A stretch of DNA of 64,000 nucleotides from Hippopus hippopus (GCA_946811185.2 OX328098.1:23755084-23819083), one strand, 5' to 3'. Numbered from the stretch's first letter, positions 39,501 through 58,929 are shown. The notes: a model not told the origin generated them from the letters alone. Numbers and translations: made by a program.

Positions 39501-42500
39501 GAAAGTCCTTGGGCAAAACACTTCATAGCCCTAGCCTAGTAATGATGAAACCCTGGACATATGTGACTGATTGATTGATTGCAAGGTGTTTAACGCCATT
39601 TTCAACATTATTTCAGTTACATCGCGGCGACCAGTGCACCCATCCATGCTTTCCTGGAGACTCTTTTACAAGTACTCCTTTTTTCCAAGCCACTGGCTGC
39701 TTTCCCACATAACCATCGTCGAAACAATGGTCAGCGGTGAGAGAGGAACGAATCCTTTCGAAATGACTATCATCAATCCTCGGAAAGAAATTGGCTGAGC
39801 CAGGGATCAAACCAACGACCCCCTGTTCTCAAGTCCTGCATGCTACCGACTGAGCCACTGGGGCTCGGCTGGGCATACATGAATAAATGAGCCATAACCC
39901 TGATATGAATGAAATAATGTTGATATGAAATACCAAAGAAAAAATCACTATACCTTATATACAGAAAAACCACCCATACCTTATATACAGAATAACCACC
40001 CATCACCCAGACACTGTCAAGCTCATTGTCTGTCCAAAGCTGACCACACTCAGCAATAGCTTCATCAAAGCTTTCCACAGTCTTCAGAATCTTTGGATGA
40101 GTAAACTTACTGAATCAAATCAATAATGGTTTAGTGAGAAAAAAACACAAAAGACAACGACATGCAAAAAGTTTTGTTGGTCTTTTAAACACTTAAGTAT
40201 GGGGAGATTTCAGCAAACAATAAGGGAAAAGGAGAAAATACTGGTACCAGGGTCTGTATTCAGCAAACATTCTTGAGAGCATTCTTAGTCTAGTTATAGA
40301 TTTAGAAAGTTACACAACTATTTGGTTTAGTCAATCAAAAGTTCCGTTACTTTTAAATTTAGAAAGTTCTCGAGATTAAGACTAAGAATTTTCTTAAGAA
40401 TGGCAAGTGAATTGGGACCAAGCATTATCTCTTTTTCCAAGTATGTTTTCTGCCCTTTCAAACACAGTAATTATCATTTGTACTAGACTTCATTTGTTGT
40501 CTACATATGCTTTCAATTAACTTGAGTCTCTAGAATTTTGTTATTATGTTAAAAAATTAAATCAATACCAGAAGCAGGTGAAGAAAGTCTACTTCCTGAG
40601 GCTTGTAAAAACCCAACAGATTCCTAGCATTTTCTCCCTTTTGAAAAATGTTTTCATAAGTATACTTCCCCAGGGTTGTAATTACAACTGGTTACCAACT
40701 TTTTCTGCTTTTGCAGCAATGATTTTCAGCATTTCTTCCTTTTCCAACTATGTTTATGAAAGCCTACTTTCTCAGAATCGTAAATGTTTCAGAAAAAGAC
40801 TTACCTTTCTTTCCATGTCTTACTGATCACGATATAAAGAACATTTGGGAGAGCCATTTCTTCCTCTCCAATAGACTCAAATGTTCTTCTTCCATTTATG
40901 TGAATGATCTTTCTGCTGCTGTTGTCACCACCTATAAGAGTATGGCATGTGGTTGTTAACACTTGGCTGTTGGTACATTTCCCCAGGAAAAATTTTTTGA
41001 TGGAAAAGGGGCATAACTGCATCAAAAGTATTTTTAGGGTAGCCTGCCCTTATTTCATAGATTTCCTGAAGTTTGAAGTCAATGTCCGTAGTATGAACAG
41101 ATATATGAAGAAACATCCAATGCTTTGGCACTATTATGACACAGACTAAAACAGAGTTATGAATATAACTGAGCTTTCTTCGACAACAGACAAGCAACTC
41201 TCTACCAGATGACAGAATTTTAGACTTTCCCAAATTGAAAACATTTGCATACAACAAAAATGATTTTGGCTTATACATGTAATTATTAACCCAGCTAAAC
41301 CATTATTACTTTTGGGACAATCATTATATGAAAGTGTACTGTCATCTTTTAAGGTGCTAAATAAGTCAAATTAAATACTAAATATCTATGGCTTTCTTTG
41401 TAGATACATGGAAAATGTCTAGCAGAGAAAGACTCAATTCAGGGTCTTGTAAGTCATATTTGGGGTTCCTGCATGGCTCAGTGGTAAGGTTTATGATTCT
41501 TAACCTGAATGCCTGAATTTGATCCTCACTCAAATCAATGAGTCTTTCAAGGGAGCGTTCTTTACCAAGACACTTCAGAACCCTAGGCCAGTACTGGTGA
41601 AACCCAGAACATACATAAATAAGAACACCGCATGTGGGTACCAAGGCTCAGCTGCATTTATTGAAAATACTGACAAAAAAGGGGAATAAATGTGTCAAAA
41701 ATATTTTGATGTTACCTGCCCCTCTTGTATGGGATTCCTTTTTTTATAGTTAAGAACTAGTCTAAGCTTGAAGTAAATATCTTCAGTAATGACAGAGATA
41801 TTACAAAATGTGATTATTTTTTGACAACTGTAATTCGAAAAAGGGGCATAAATGTGTCAAAAATATTTTGATGGTTACCTGCTTCTATTGTATAGGTTCC
41901 CATTTTAATACTTAGTAGCTATTCCAAGTTTGAAGTAAATATCTTCAGTAACAACAGAGATATTATAAAACGCTTACGTTTTTGCACCATCGCAATGACA
42001 CAGCCATGGCTATGACAATTCTTCCTTATTGAAAAGCTTTTCCTTAAAAAAACAGCAGAGCTAACAAAGGAGGGGTCACAGGGATAGGACTGAAATAATG
42101 TTGAAAGTGGTGTAAAACACCATTACATCACTCAATCAATCCGAGTCCTATTCACTCCTATTTGAGTCATTCTCACACAATGCTATAGCCATTCAGAGAA
42201 TAAAATCTGATAAACAATCTGGAAAAAACAAGAGTGCTGCATACAGGACCAAAGCTCAGCTGTATTTGCTTCTTCAGTAATAATCCTCAGTCTAAAAAGA
42301 GGCACAACTGGGTCAAAAATATTTCAGGGTTAGCTTTTCTAAGTTAATTACTAGCCCAAGTTTGAAGTAGATATCGTCTTGAATGACATATAAGAAAATG
42401 GCACAGTTTTTTGCACAACAGACGCAGACAACAGTTTTATGACAAAATTATCAGTTATTTTTTGAAAACAGCTGAGCTAAGTGAGTTATTCTTAAACTTA

Positions 42501-45500
42501 CTTGGACTCTGAGGGGAAGATGTCATTGTGAGAAAATATTTGCAGTCTCCCCTGAAATAGTAGGAGTCATCAACAATTAGCAACTACATATTAATCATCA
42601 TACTCTCTGTGGAAACTTCATAAACCTTATGGCAATCAAATCCTTACCACACAACCATTGTCTATACTGAAAGAATTTGCAGACAACTATTTATATCTGG
42701 CTTAAATGATGCACTTTGTCTTTGATGGGGCAGAAAATACTGTGGGAAAAGGAGAAAATGCTGGTTATCAGCTTTTTCTCCTTTTCTCACAATGCTTTCA
42801 AAAGGCTTCTTCCTCAGGGTCGTTAAAACTCTGGATTGTGCCGCAGAGTTTTTATTGCAATTTTCAAGGTTGTTCCAAACAGCAACATGTAGAGTGGGTC
42901 CAAGATCAGACTCCAAGTTAAATGCAATCTGATCTTGATCCACACTGTAGGAGATTGCCCTACAAGAATGTTTTGAATATCACCTATTATATTAATGGAT
43001 GATCTAACTGAATAACAGACATTAATATATGAACACACAGACATCACATAATCATTTGCTGTGTGTCACCCATGCTACATGTATCTGTGTAGAACACCAT
43101 CATGTACGTGGACTGGGCTTAACCCTTTACCAAACGACATGGTTTAAGATCACTCTAAATTCAAAGCATTTGCTGACAACAAATTAAGGGTGCTGTATTC
43201 TGAAAGAATAGTAAACAATGTGGGAAAAGGAGAAAATGCTGGTTACCAGCATTTTCTCCTTTTCCCACAATGTTTTCAAAAGCTGTCTTCTTGAAGGCCG
43301 TTAAAACTAAGGATTGTGTGGTAAAGGGTTACTGAATTCTTGTTTGACTCTCAAAAAATGGGCGGCTACGACGCAAGATGCACCAGAACCCATTTTAGTC
43401 ATTACATACATTACTTGTTATCGGCTTTTTTTCTGAAACTGCTTTAACAATAGGTATATAGCAAAAGAAATAATACATCAGTCTGCATTTCTGAGTGGTT
43501 CGATCAGGGTCTGTATTCATCAACCATCCTTACAAACATTCTTGGTCTTATTCTCCAGAATTTTCTAAATTTGAAAGTAACACAACTTTTGATTGGCTAA
43601 CCATTTGGTTTAGCCAATCAAAAGTTGTATAACTTTCAAATTTCCAAAATCTTGGACAATTATATTCTTAAGAATGGTTGGTGAATATGAACCCAGGGCC
43701 CGGTTTCAGAAAAAAAACTTAAGTCTCTTACTTTGCTAAAGTCTGCTGACCGACCCAATTTCTGACTTAAGTTGAGTTCGTTACTTGAGACCCATTTTTC
43801 AAATCTTAACAGACTTAAGAAACATTCTCAAATTCTGAGTTGACACAACATTTCACACTCAACTCAGCAAAATAATGGACTTAAGTTTGTTAAATTGACT
43901 TCAGTCCGTTAATTTGCTGAGCTGAGTCTGAAACGTTGTGTCAACTAAGGATTTGAGAATGTATCTAAATACTGTCAATATTAGTGAAATGCGTCCAAAA
44001 TAATTAAGTCAGCTTAAGTCGGAAAATAAGTCTGTTAGCGGACTTGAGCAAAGTAAAAGACTTAAGTTTTTTCGTGGAACTGGGCCCAGGTCTTGTTTTG
44101 TGTGTAAAGAACTTTGCATCAGATTTAACCTTCTGTCTCAGCCAATATGCCCCTCTTTACACCACAAACTTGACCTGATGTGACCACAGAGAAATGCAGA
44201 CTGTTGTAATATTCCATTTGTGGTAACTTTCTGTGCACTGTTATTTGCTTTGAGCCGGATGGGAAAATTGAAGTCTTGGCAGTTTGAGATTAAAAAAAAA
44301 CCATCCAACATTGTGAAAAACAAAATAAACCCAAGGTTACTGTATAAGTGGAAATTTTTGCGATTTCGCGAATTTGAAAAATTCGCAAACTTTTCTGTTC
44401 ACGTATTTTACCACAAGTATACAAACAAATAACGATTGTCTCTAATTCGCAAACATTTCTGTACGCAAATTGTGATATCAGAAATTCGCAAATTTTTCGA
44501 CACGTATATATCCATGTATACAGTATTTACTGGAAATTGTCCCTTTTATTTTAAACTTACAACTTTGAACAACATAACATTACAGTTATTAACAATTTTA
44601 TTTCAAGAACGGTCAGAATTTGAAAAAAATACTTGTTTAGTGGAAGATTAATTTTTTAATGAATCTGAGATTATGACAAAATTTTGACCAGCCAATTAGA
44701 GAACTAAGCTGAATGGTTAAGTTACATCAAGATACCATGTTTCGGATTGCACTTTACCCTTTCTTGTTTTCTACCCTTTCGAAGACAAATCCCATAGAAT
44801 TTGTCCCAAATTTGAGCAAAATCAGGATTGTTGTCTTTGATAGGTTTGAATTGGACGAGCCCAAAACTTTGTCGTTTGGTAGAGTTAATACTGCCATCAG
44901 ATACAGGTGTTTTTCTGCGGTGTCTAAGTTTTATCCATGTGCATAGTATGTATATCTGTGCCAAAAAAATTGTAGCTATATTTTATTAACCTTTTACCAA
45001 AAGAAGTCAAGTTTTAATGACTATGAGGGAGAAAGCTTTTGAAAATATTGTGGGAAAAGGAGAAAATGCTAGTAACCAGCATTTTCTCCTTTTTCCACAA
45101 TATTTTCTACTCTTTCCAAAACACAGGGGCTCGGCACAAATTAAGAACAAATTATCATGTGCCAAGCCCCCGTGTTCCAAAAGCAAATTTAAATTTTTGA
45201 GTCAAAATCATTTTGGCTTCTGCAAATGGTTTCAATTTAGACTAGTCTAAAATTTTGTTGTTTGGTAAAGAGATAAATCAATGCCTACCTTAATGGAGGC
45301 CAAGGTAGTTTTTGTTGCATTCCTATACCCCTGTTACCATCACACATGGCTGCCATGATGTTGAATGTAAATGATGGTTGAGCAGTCTTGTTTTCTAAAA
45401 GTTTTTGTTGGTTGATGATGCTTATAATGTCTACACTGTTTGTTGTATTGGCACCTTTCTCCAGTGTGGCGTTTATCTTAAATGAATTAGGTTTATCCAT

Positions 45501-45509
45501 TTCTAGCAT
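36506..45509 (-). CDS. DHFR-like paralogue B, full span
   Basis: Six exons join in frame to 243 residues: 45289-45509, 42502-42551, 40805-40931, 39980-40109, 38503-38612, 36506-36599. Intron phases (2,1,2,0,2) equal those of DHFR copy A, so the two are old duplicates. About 48 extra residues precede the first DHFR strand. Retained: GIG loop, LPWPPLR, an acidic residue at the catalytic site (GDCKYF), GRRTF, MGGYSVYK, RLYLTRI. Changed: vertebrate SIPEKNRPLKGR reads SIGEEEMALPNV here, so the invariant Arg that binds the folate glutamate (human Arg70) is absent while NADPH-side motifs remain. It may be an NADPH-dependent reductase with altered substrate, or an inactive regulator; this is inference. 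AATAAA overlaps the stop codon. Confidence 0.9.
36622..36883. mobile_element. Family B MITE, copy 6
   Basis: Ends GAGTCATTCTCTGTCAATAG and GAGAGCACAGCTC. Core CAGCCTGCACAGTCTGCGCA. Starts 22 bp from DHFR-B exon 6, inside intron 5. Confidence 0.8.
36899..37070. mobile_element. Family B MITE, copy 7 (truncated)
   Basis: AGCACTCGTGCAAAAAGGGC end, cut at CCCAGGTCAGCCTGG where a family M fragment (37071-37150) begins. Confidence 0.65.
37218..37442 (+). mobile_element. Family M MITE, copy 37
   Basis: CACACAATCACAAGTTTTAA arm, good core at 37268-37330, end TGTGGTGAAGAGTTTA. Confidence 0.8.
37476..37675 (-). mobile_element. Family M MITE, copy 38 with shortened core
   Basis: ACTCTTTACCAATGGC start. 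The left core arm is deleted (AAGGGTAGCTGGTTACCAGC), so the palindrome is broken. Confidence 0.7.
37680..37910 (-). mobile_element. SINE type c, minus strand
   Basis: The minus strand starts GGGGTCCTGTGTAGCTCTGTGG with B box GGGTTTGAAC. The body runs to the CACCATTGAATCAA tail. Confidence 0.8.
37913..38142 (+). mobile_element. Family M MITE, copy 39
   Basis: TTAACCCTATACCGCAC start, core near 38000, end TGGCAGAGAGTTAA. Directly follows the SINE head. Confidence 0.8.
38170..38465 (+). mobile_element. SINE type a, full length
   Basis: tRNA-like head CCCCAATAGCGCAGTCAGT, body CATTCCTCTCTCACCGCTGG, tail CCATACAATCAATCAA. It ends 38 bp from DHFR-B exon 5. Confidence 0.8.
38503..38612 (-). CDS. 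DHFR-B exon 5
   Basis: 110 bp; acceptor GTTGTAG, donor GTACAG. Encodes VALEHSQCSRLYLTRIYT, DFPADAFFPEF and DDFTEI, matching the LYLTRI..F..D.FFPE block of DHFR. Confidence 0.93.
38657..38925. mobile_element. TIR element with 50-bp ends and two GC-rich palindromes
   Basis: ATATGGCCTGCAACACGTGA and its inverse bound the element; the pairing continues through ATTTGCGTAAAGTGTCG. Each half holds a copy of the CAGCCTGCGC..GCGCAGGCT palindrome that is also found in family B. Confidence 0.85.
39148..39388 (+). mobile_element. SINE type c
   Basis: TATAGCTCAGTGGTAAAGG (A box), TGGGTTAGAGCC (B-box-like), body with CCCAGCCTAGTACTGGTGG, and an (ATCA)n tail. Confidence 0.8.
39566..39870 (-). mobile_element. 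SINE type a, full length, minus strand
   Basis: The minus strand starts with CCCAGTGGCTCAGTCGGTAG and GGTTTGATCC, good pol III A and B boxes. Body and (ATCA)-rich tail are complete. Best reference copy in the window. Confidence 0.88.
39954..40005 (-). repeat. 26-bp tandem duplication over the DHFR-B exon 4 donor
   Basis: TACCTTATATACAGAA..ACCACCCA occurs twice (39951-39976 and 39977-40002). It copies the end of exon 4 and its splice donor into the intron. Confidence 0.85.
39980..40109 (-). CDS. DHFR-B exon 4
   Basis: 130 bp; acceptor TTGATTCAG, donor GTATGG. Encodes KFTHPKILKTVESFDEAI and ends DSVWVMGGYSVYK, the NADPH-binding GG block. Confidence 0.93.
40186..40550 (+). mobile_element. Family M MITE, copy 40, split at its centre
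   Basis: The left arm and half core run to CTGGTACCAG (40250). The right half resumes at 40420 (AAGCATTATCTC) and runs to about 40550. Confidence 0.7.
40251..40419. mobile_element. Fold-back element (family F), copy 1
   Basis: GGTCTGTATTCAGCAAACAT at left, with its inverse TTCTTAAGAATGGCAAGTGA...GGGACC at right. Middle TTTGGTTTAG. Inserted at the dyad of MITE copy 40. Confidence 0.8.
40805..40931 (-). CDS. DHFR-B exon 3
   Basis: 127 bp; acceptor CTCTTATAG, donor GTAAGT. Encodes GDNSSRKIIHINGRRTFESI, then GEEEMALPNVLYIVISKT. This is the segment where the folate-binding Arg is missing. Confidence 0.92.
41460..41625 (+). mobile_element. SINE type c, 3'-truncated
   Basis: GCATGGCTCAGTGGTAAGG and TTTGATCCTCACTC, then CAGTACTGGTGAAACCCAG. 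Confidence 0.75.
41640..42075 (+). repeat. ~161-bp tandem units in a dispersed element
   Basis: GTGTCAAAAATATTTTGATG occurs in two units about 161 bp apart. AAGTAAATATCTTCAGTAA occurs in both. Ends CAGCAGAGCTAACAAAG, resembling the hairpin-element tails. Confidence 0.7.
42235..42490 (+). repeat. Related single-unit dispersed element
   Basis: Shares CAAAGCTCAGCTGTATTTGC, AACTGGGTCAAAAATATTTC and CCCAAGTTTGAAGTAGATAT with 41640-42075. Ends GAAAACAGCTGAGCTAAG, 12 bp from DHFR-B exon 2. Confidence 0.65.
42502..42551 (-). CDS. DHFR-B exon 2 (50 bp)
   Basis: Acceptor CTATTTCAG, donor GTAAGT. Encodes GDCKYFLTMTSSPQSP. Exactly the same length and phases as exon 2 of copy A. GD aligns with the catalytic NE of vertebrate DHFR. 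Confidence 0.88.
42640..42845 (-). mobile_element. Family M MITE, copy 41
   Basis: ATCCTTACCACACAACC start, core at 42738-42795, end TGGATTGTGCCGCAGAG. Confidence 0.75.
42890..42952. repeat. Family P core palindrome
   Basis: GTGGGTCCAAGATCAGACTC pairs with ATCTGATCTTGATCCACAC. Confidence 0.8.
43119..43332 (-). mobile_element. Family M MITE, copy 42 (near consensus core)
   Basis: TTAACCCTTTACCAAACGAC start and GTGTGGTAAAGGGTTAC end. The core at 43217-43275 is a perfect palindrome. Confidence 0.9.
43508..43694. mobile_element. Fold-back element family F, copy 2
   Basis: GGTCTGTATTCATCAACCAT and the inverse ATGGTTGGTGAATATGAACC. Inner TTTGATTGGCTAACC/GGTTTAGCCAATCAAAAG arms. Confidence 0.85.
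43696..44087. mobile_element. Fold-back element, ends GGGCCCGGTTTCAG
   Basis: GGGCCCGGTTTCAG..ACTTAAGTC at left, and GACTTAAGTTTTTTCGTGGA..ACTGGGCCC at right. Inner arms around TGAGTTGACACAACATTTCA also pair. It directly abuts the previous element. Confidence 0.85.
44100..44764. other. DHFR-B intron 1, unclassified
   Basis: Contains diverged ATTTCGCGAATTTG/AAATTCGCAAAC repeats at 44355-44500. No exon seen. Confidence 0.4.
44765..44888 (+). mobile_element. Family M half-copy
   Basis: Right arm only: GTTTTCTACCCTTTCGAAG to TTTGGTAGAGTTAA. Confidence 0.65.
44986..45273 (+). mobile_element. Family M MITE, copy 43, with nested mini-element
   Basis: TTAACCTTTTACC start, core at 45040-45105, end TTTGGTAAAGAGATAA. 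It lies 16 bp from the DHFR-B exon 1 donor and contains the 53-bp insert at 45122-45174. Confidence 0.85.
45122..45174. mobile_element. 53-bp hAT-like mini-MITE
   Basis: CACAGGGGCTCGGCACA at left; the right end inverted reads CACGGGGGCTTGGCACA. Perfect 8-bp direct repeats TTCCAAAA at 45114-45121 and 45175-45182. Removing the insert restores the MITE arm. Confidence 0.85.
45289..45509 (-). CDS. DHFR-B exon 1 with N-terminal extension
   Basis: 221 bp from the ATG to a GTAGGC donor. About 48 residues (MLEMDKPNSF.., polar, not obviously a mitochondrial signal) precede FNIMAAMCDGNRGIGMQQ and LPWPPL. A second in-frame ATG two codons downstream of the first, or the one in NIMAAM, could also be used; the latter would remove the first strand. 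Confidence 0.88.
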
Positions 45510-45577
45510 TGTTCATAGTTAATATTTAACAAGTAGAATGCAAAGAAACATCTTTTTTAATCTGATTTGCTCAGCCC

Positions 45578-45862
45578 AGGAGCTTACTCAGTATTGTAGA
45601 GGGCTCAAAAACCAGGGGGTCACTGGTTTGAGTCACCAGCTTTGCTGATTCCTAAACGAGGATTACTGAAAAGATTAAATCTCCTCTCTCCTCTCTCTCG
45701 CTGATAATTGTTTCAGTGATGGTTATGAGGGGAATGCAGCCAGCGGCTTGAGAAGAATTTGGTGCAAAGTGATGGTAAGAGTAACCAGAAGAAAGCATGG
45801 AAAGGTGCAGTGGCTGCCACAATAAAACTGAAATAATGTTGAAAACTATACAAACAAGTAAA
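45578..45862 (+). mobile_element. SINE type a
   Basis: Head GGAGCTTACTCAGTATTG with GGTCACTGGTTTGAGTC. Body CTCTCTCTCGCTGATAATTG. Lies in the DHFR-B upstream region. Confidence 0.75.
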
Positions 45863-46290
45863 AGTCCTTGTGAAACAGTGATAATCAATACATATTAAGC
45901 TTTACAACATAAATGCTAGTGAAAATATTGTAGAAGAAGAAAATTTGCTCTTTTTGTCACAATGTCAAGCAAAGGTGTCTAGTTAGCGGACAAAAGACAC
46001 ATGAATTTACACAAATACACCTATAAGAATATCCACTAAAGGCTGACAAGCTGGGTGTATCTAGTGTACACTTCAATGATAAATCGTCAAGACTCCAGAT
46101 ATTTGTTTTGTGGAAGTATGAAAACAAACAAAACAAGGCAAATCTAAATCATCACCAATCTCTTTATTTCAATAATAGAGTGACAAACATTTTGACGTCT
46201 CAGTTCTCCGTATACCACACTGTTTTCTGATTGGGTAACCCTTGACCAGAAGACAAAATCTGATTAGATTAGTGGGGCTTGCTTGAATTG

Positions 46291-46478
46291 TGTAACCCTT
46301 TCACTGTTGATTACCACTAATAGTTTTTGCTGGCAATGCTGATCACGATCAGACTTCACAGAAGGTGTAGTCTAATCTTAGATCTACACTGTCCCCTACA
46401 AGGTATTAAGTCTGTAGTGATACAATACTTGCAGACTTTAAAAAAAAGGCATTTCTTAACTTCCAGTGAAAGAGTTAA
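46291..46478. mobile_element. Family P MITE, full copy
   Basis: Ends TAACCCTTTCACTG and CAGTGAAAGAGTTAA are inverted copies. Core GATCACGATCAGACTTCACA at 46340-46390. Its right TTAA is the left TTAA of the next family M copy. Confidence 0.8.
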
Positions 46479-46703
46479 CTCTTTACCATACAATCTCAAG
46501 TTCTAAAGATCTTGAGGAAAAAGGCTTTACAAAACATTTTGGATATAGGAAAAAATGCTGATAATCAGCAATGTCTCCTTTGCCAACATTTTTTTCTATC
46601 CTTTTGTAGAGAAGCCCTTTTATTGCAGCCATGTTTAAACTATTGTCAGCATATATTTTCAATTTAGACGAGTCTAAACTTTTGCTTTGTGGTAAAGGGT
46701 TAA
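46475..46703 (+). mobile_element. Family M MITE, copy 46
   Basis: TTAACTCTTTACCATAC start, weak core near 46565, end TGTGGTAAAGGGTTAA. Confidence 0.75.
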
Positions 46704-46734
46704 GCAGCTTTGGGCATGATTTAAAACATGTCAA

Positions 46735-47210
46735 GAACAGCTCATATAGTCATATTACAAGAGCACTGCATGCAGGTGCCAATGCTCAGCTGCAAGTGCT
46801 TGATTTCCAGTAAAAATTCTTAGACAAAAAAGGGGCATTACTGCATCAAAAATAGTTTAATGGTTACATGCCCCTGTTGTATAAGTTCCCCTTTTGCCAG
46901 TTAAAAACTGTATAGTTCAAGTTTGAACTAAATATCTTCAGTAATTATAGAGATGTAACAAAATGTCAAAGTTTTTGAAAATTTTGAGTAAAAAAAAGGA
47001 TATACCAGTATCAAAAATATTTTGATGGTTACCTGCCTATGTTGTATGGGTTCCCCTTTTGATAGTTAATAACTTTTCCAAGTTTAAAGTAAACACCTTC
47101 AGTAATAATAGAGATATTACAAAATGTCATTGGTTTTGCACAATAATGACGATGACGCCAGGGCTATGACAATTCTCGATGTTTTCCATTAATAACTGTA
47201 GTGCTAAAAA
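46735..47210 (+). repeat. ~165-bp tandem units in a dispersed element
   Basis: ATCAAAAATAGTTTAATGGT and ATCAAAAATATTTTGATGGT mark two units. AGTAATTATAGAGAT and AGTAATAATAGAGATATTAC follow each. Related to 41640-42075. Confidence 0.7.
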
Positions 47211-47224
47211 TGTTGTATGAGCTT

Positions 47225-47427
47225 TACCCTTTACAAAACAATCCCATGTATTTGACTACCCCTTGCAACAAGAGAAAAGACAAGACTCAAAAACTAAATT
47301 TCTCCTTTGACGGATAGAAAACATTGTGGGAAAGAAGAAAATGCTGGTTACCAGGATTTTCTACTTTTCCCACAATGTTTTCAAAGACTTTCTTTTTTCA
47401 AGGCGTTAAAATCTCTAGTGTGTTAAA
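47225..47427 (-). mobile_element. Family M MITE, copy 47
   Basis: TTTACCCTTTACAAAAC start, core at 47318-47382 with GGTTACCAGG centre. Confidence 0.65.
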
Positions 47428-47608
47428 GTTGGTACTTTCCTTCCATCTTGCAGAAAGAAAATACATGGAAATCATAAAATTTTGTGGCCAAATTTTGAAT
47501 AATTCCTCGAGTTCTTTTTGTTTTCCTTATACGCTTGTTCCATAAAACAACTGGCCAATGAAAAAAAAGAAAAAACAGCACAAATACAACAGCTAATCAA
47601 ATCAATTA

Positions 47609-47831
47609 TTAACCAAGCAACAAAATTTCAGACTTGTGAACAATTTGAAAGCTTTTGCAAATGACGAAATATTTGTGACTCCAAACTGGAAATGGGCATT
47701 TCGAAGGGTAGAAAACATTGTGGAAAAAGGAGAAAATGCTGGTTATCAGCATTTTCTCCTTTTTGCAAGGTGTTTTCAAAAGGCTTCTTCCTTAGGGTCA
47801 TCAAAATTTGAGATGTGGGGTAAAGGGTTAA
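47609..47831 (-). mobile_element. Family M MITE, copy 48, in the DHFR-A 3' UTR
   Basis: TTAACCAAGCAACAAAATTT start and GGGGTAAAGGGTTAA end. Core at 47708-47770. Its outer TTAA is nine bases past the DHFR-A stop codon. Confidence 0.88.
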
Positions 47832-47840
47832 AGCACACAT

Positions 47841-57420
<9,580 letters not shown>

Positions 57421-57545
57421 TCTTTTGCAGAGAAGTTTCCCCGGGAGATTTACAAGTAGATTGGTTGCCGGAGTGTAGAAACCAATTCTCAAAATGTAAT
57501 GAAAGCCAGGTACCAAATTCGCGTTGATACAGCCTCTTATATTCA
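57421..57545 (-). promoter_or_regulatory. Putative DHFR-A promoter region
   Basis: On the coding strand GCAACCAATCT (57457-57467) and an inverted ATTGG (57482-57486) are CCAAT-type motifs 35-70 bp upstream of the ATG. No TATA box and no clear E2F consensus seen. Confidence 0.3.
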
Positions 57546-58109
57546 TAAACAATTAATTTTGTCGTTTGCTGTGAAATTAACTCAAAGGTGTTTTAATTAG
57601 CATTATTGTATTATCATGGTAAATATTTTTTCATAATTTATTTTACTATTCGCCCACTGTCTATTCATTCGAATCGTCTGCAAATCTTTTTGAAGGGCTA
57701 TAAGCGACCAACTTTCGCTAGAGACCAATTAGCGAATGTCAATAAACAAATTCACTCATTAGTTAATTACTAAGTTGTATGAAGTAAGTAGAGGTTGTCA
57801 GTTTTTCGGCAGAAACCATCTTAGTAGATTTTAGCTCCGGGGTTATTGTGAAATGTGCAAAAACGGCAGACATAATTGCACTACAATGATTTTAAACCAG
57901 TATTTACTGAATTTAACATAGAAAAATAGTTGAAAAATGATCAGTGAAATATGATAGCTTGCTTTGTCTTGGGAAGGTCTAATTAGAAGAAAACGTTTAC
58001 GACTTTTTTATTTACATTTTGTTCTTCGTCCATCTCAATCAAACGTATAAATATAAGGGAAATGATATTTGCTTGATTCAATTACTTGAATACTTGACTC
58101 ACAGAAAAA
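57546..58109. other. Upstream intergenic sequence
   Basis: AT-rich, no recognised repeat. May contain DHFR-A regulatory sequence. Confidence 0.35.
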
Positions 58110-58328
58110 ATTTAGGCACATTTTTCAAATTGTTCAAATTGAAAGCATCTCCAGATAATCAGACAACAGATTGAAAATGTGTCAAGTTGTGATATCTTTA
58201 TTTAGTTTGGTTAAAACATTATGGGAAAAGGAGAAAATACTGACAACTTGCATTCTCTTCTTTTCCTATTTTCATATGTTTTCTTCTTTTGGGTTGTTAA
58301 AACAGAGGATTGTTTGGTAAAGGTTTAA
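58110..58328 (-). mobile_element. Family M MITE, copy 55 (diverged)
   Basis: TTGTTCAAATTGAAAGCATC arm, core near 58235, end TTTGGTAAAGGTTTAA. Confidence 0.65.
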
Positions 58329-58512
58329 CAGATAGCTTGACTAGATACCTTGTCTGATTCTTTTTCCCAAAATAGGAATTTTATTGTAGAGACAAGTCTA
58401 TGTACTTAGACGAAGACATTGTTTTCATGCAAAAATAATACATGAATACATAAATTGATATTGAAATGTAAATAATCTGTCCTTTAACATTAAAATTATG
58501 CATAATACTATT

Positions 58513-58770
58513 GGCAATGCTCTGGCAAAAGGGGGTTTGACACATCTCCATGAGGCATTATACCAAGCAAGTTATCACTTAATTATGGATCCATAAAATC
58601 CAGTTTGTTTCACAGCCAACTAAATCATGATGTAGAGTGGTCCTTTGACATGCAGAAAACTTACTAATAGCAGTCAGTTTCAACGCATATCAGCACAAGT
58701 GGACTGCGCAAGCTGAGAGGTTGATACTTTTTGCCAATGATGTAAGTCCCCTTTTCCCCAGGGTATGGCC
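58513..58770. mobile_element. Family B MITE, copy 9
   Basis: GGCAATGCTCTGGCAAAAGG end and CCCAGGGTATGGCC end. Internal AAACTTACTAATAGC. Confidence 0.7.
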
Positions 58771-58929
58771 CAAACACATTGCACATTTTCATACAGGCCC
58801 ACTCTGTCTTACTGTTGTACTTTCAAGTATTTTCTTATGGTCATGCAGAAAAAACACTCAGTGAACCCTGAGTATGCTTTGGGGAATTAATTACCCAAAC
58901 CTTAGAGTATCAAACAAAATACTGAACCG

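Noticed and set aside
39830..39870. tRNA-like sequence on the minus strand
   Set aside because: Part of a full-length type a SINE with the standard body and tail.
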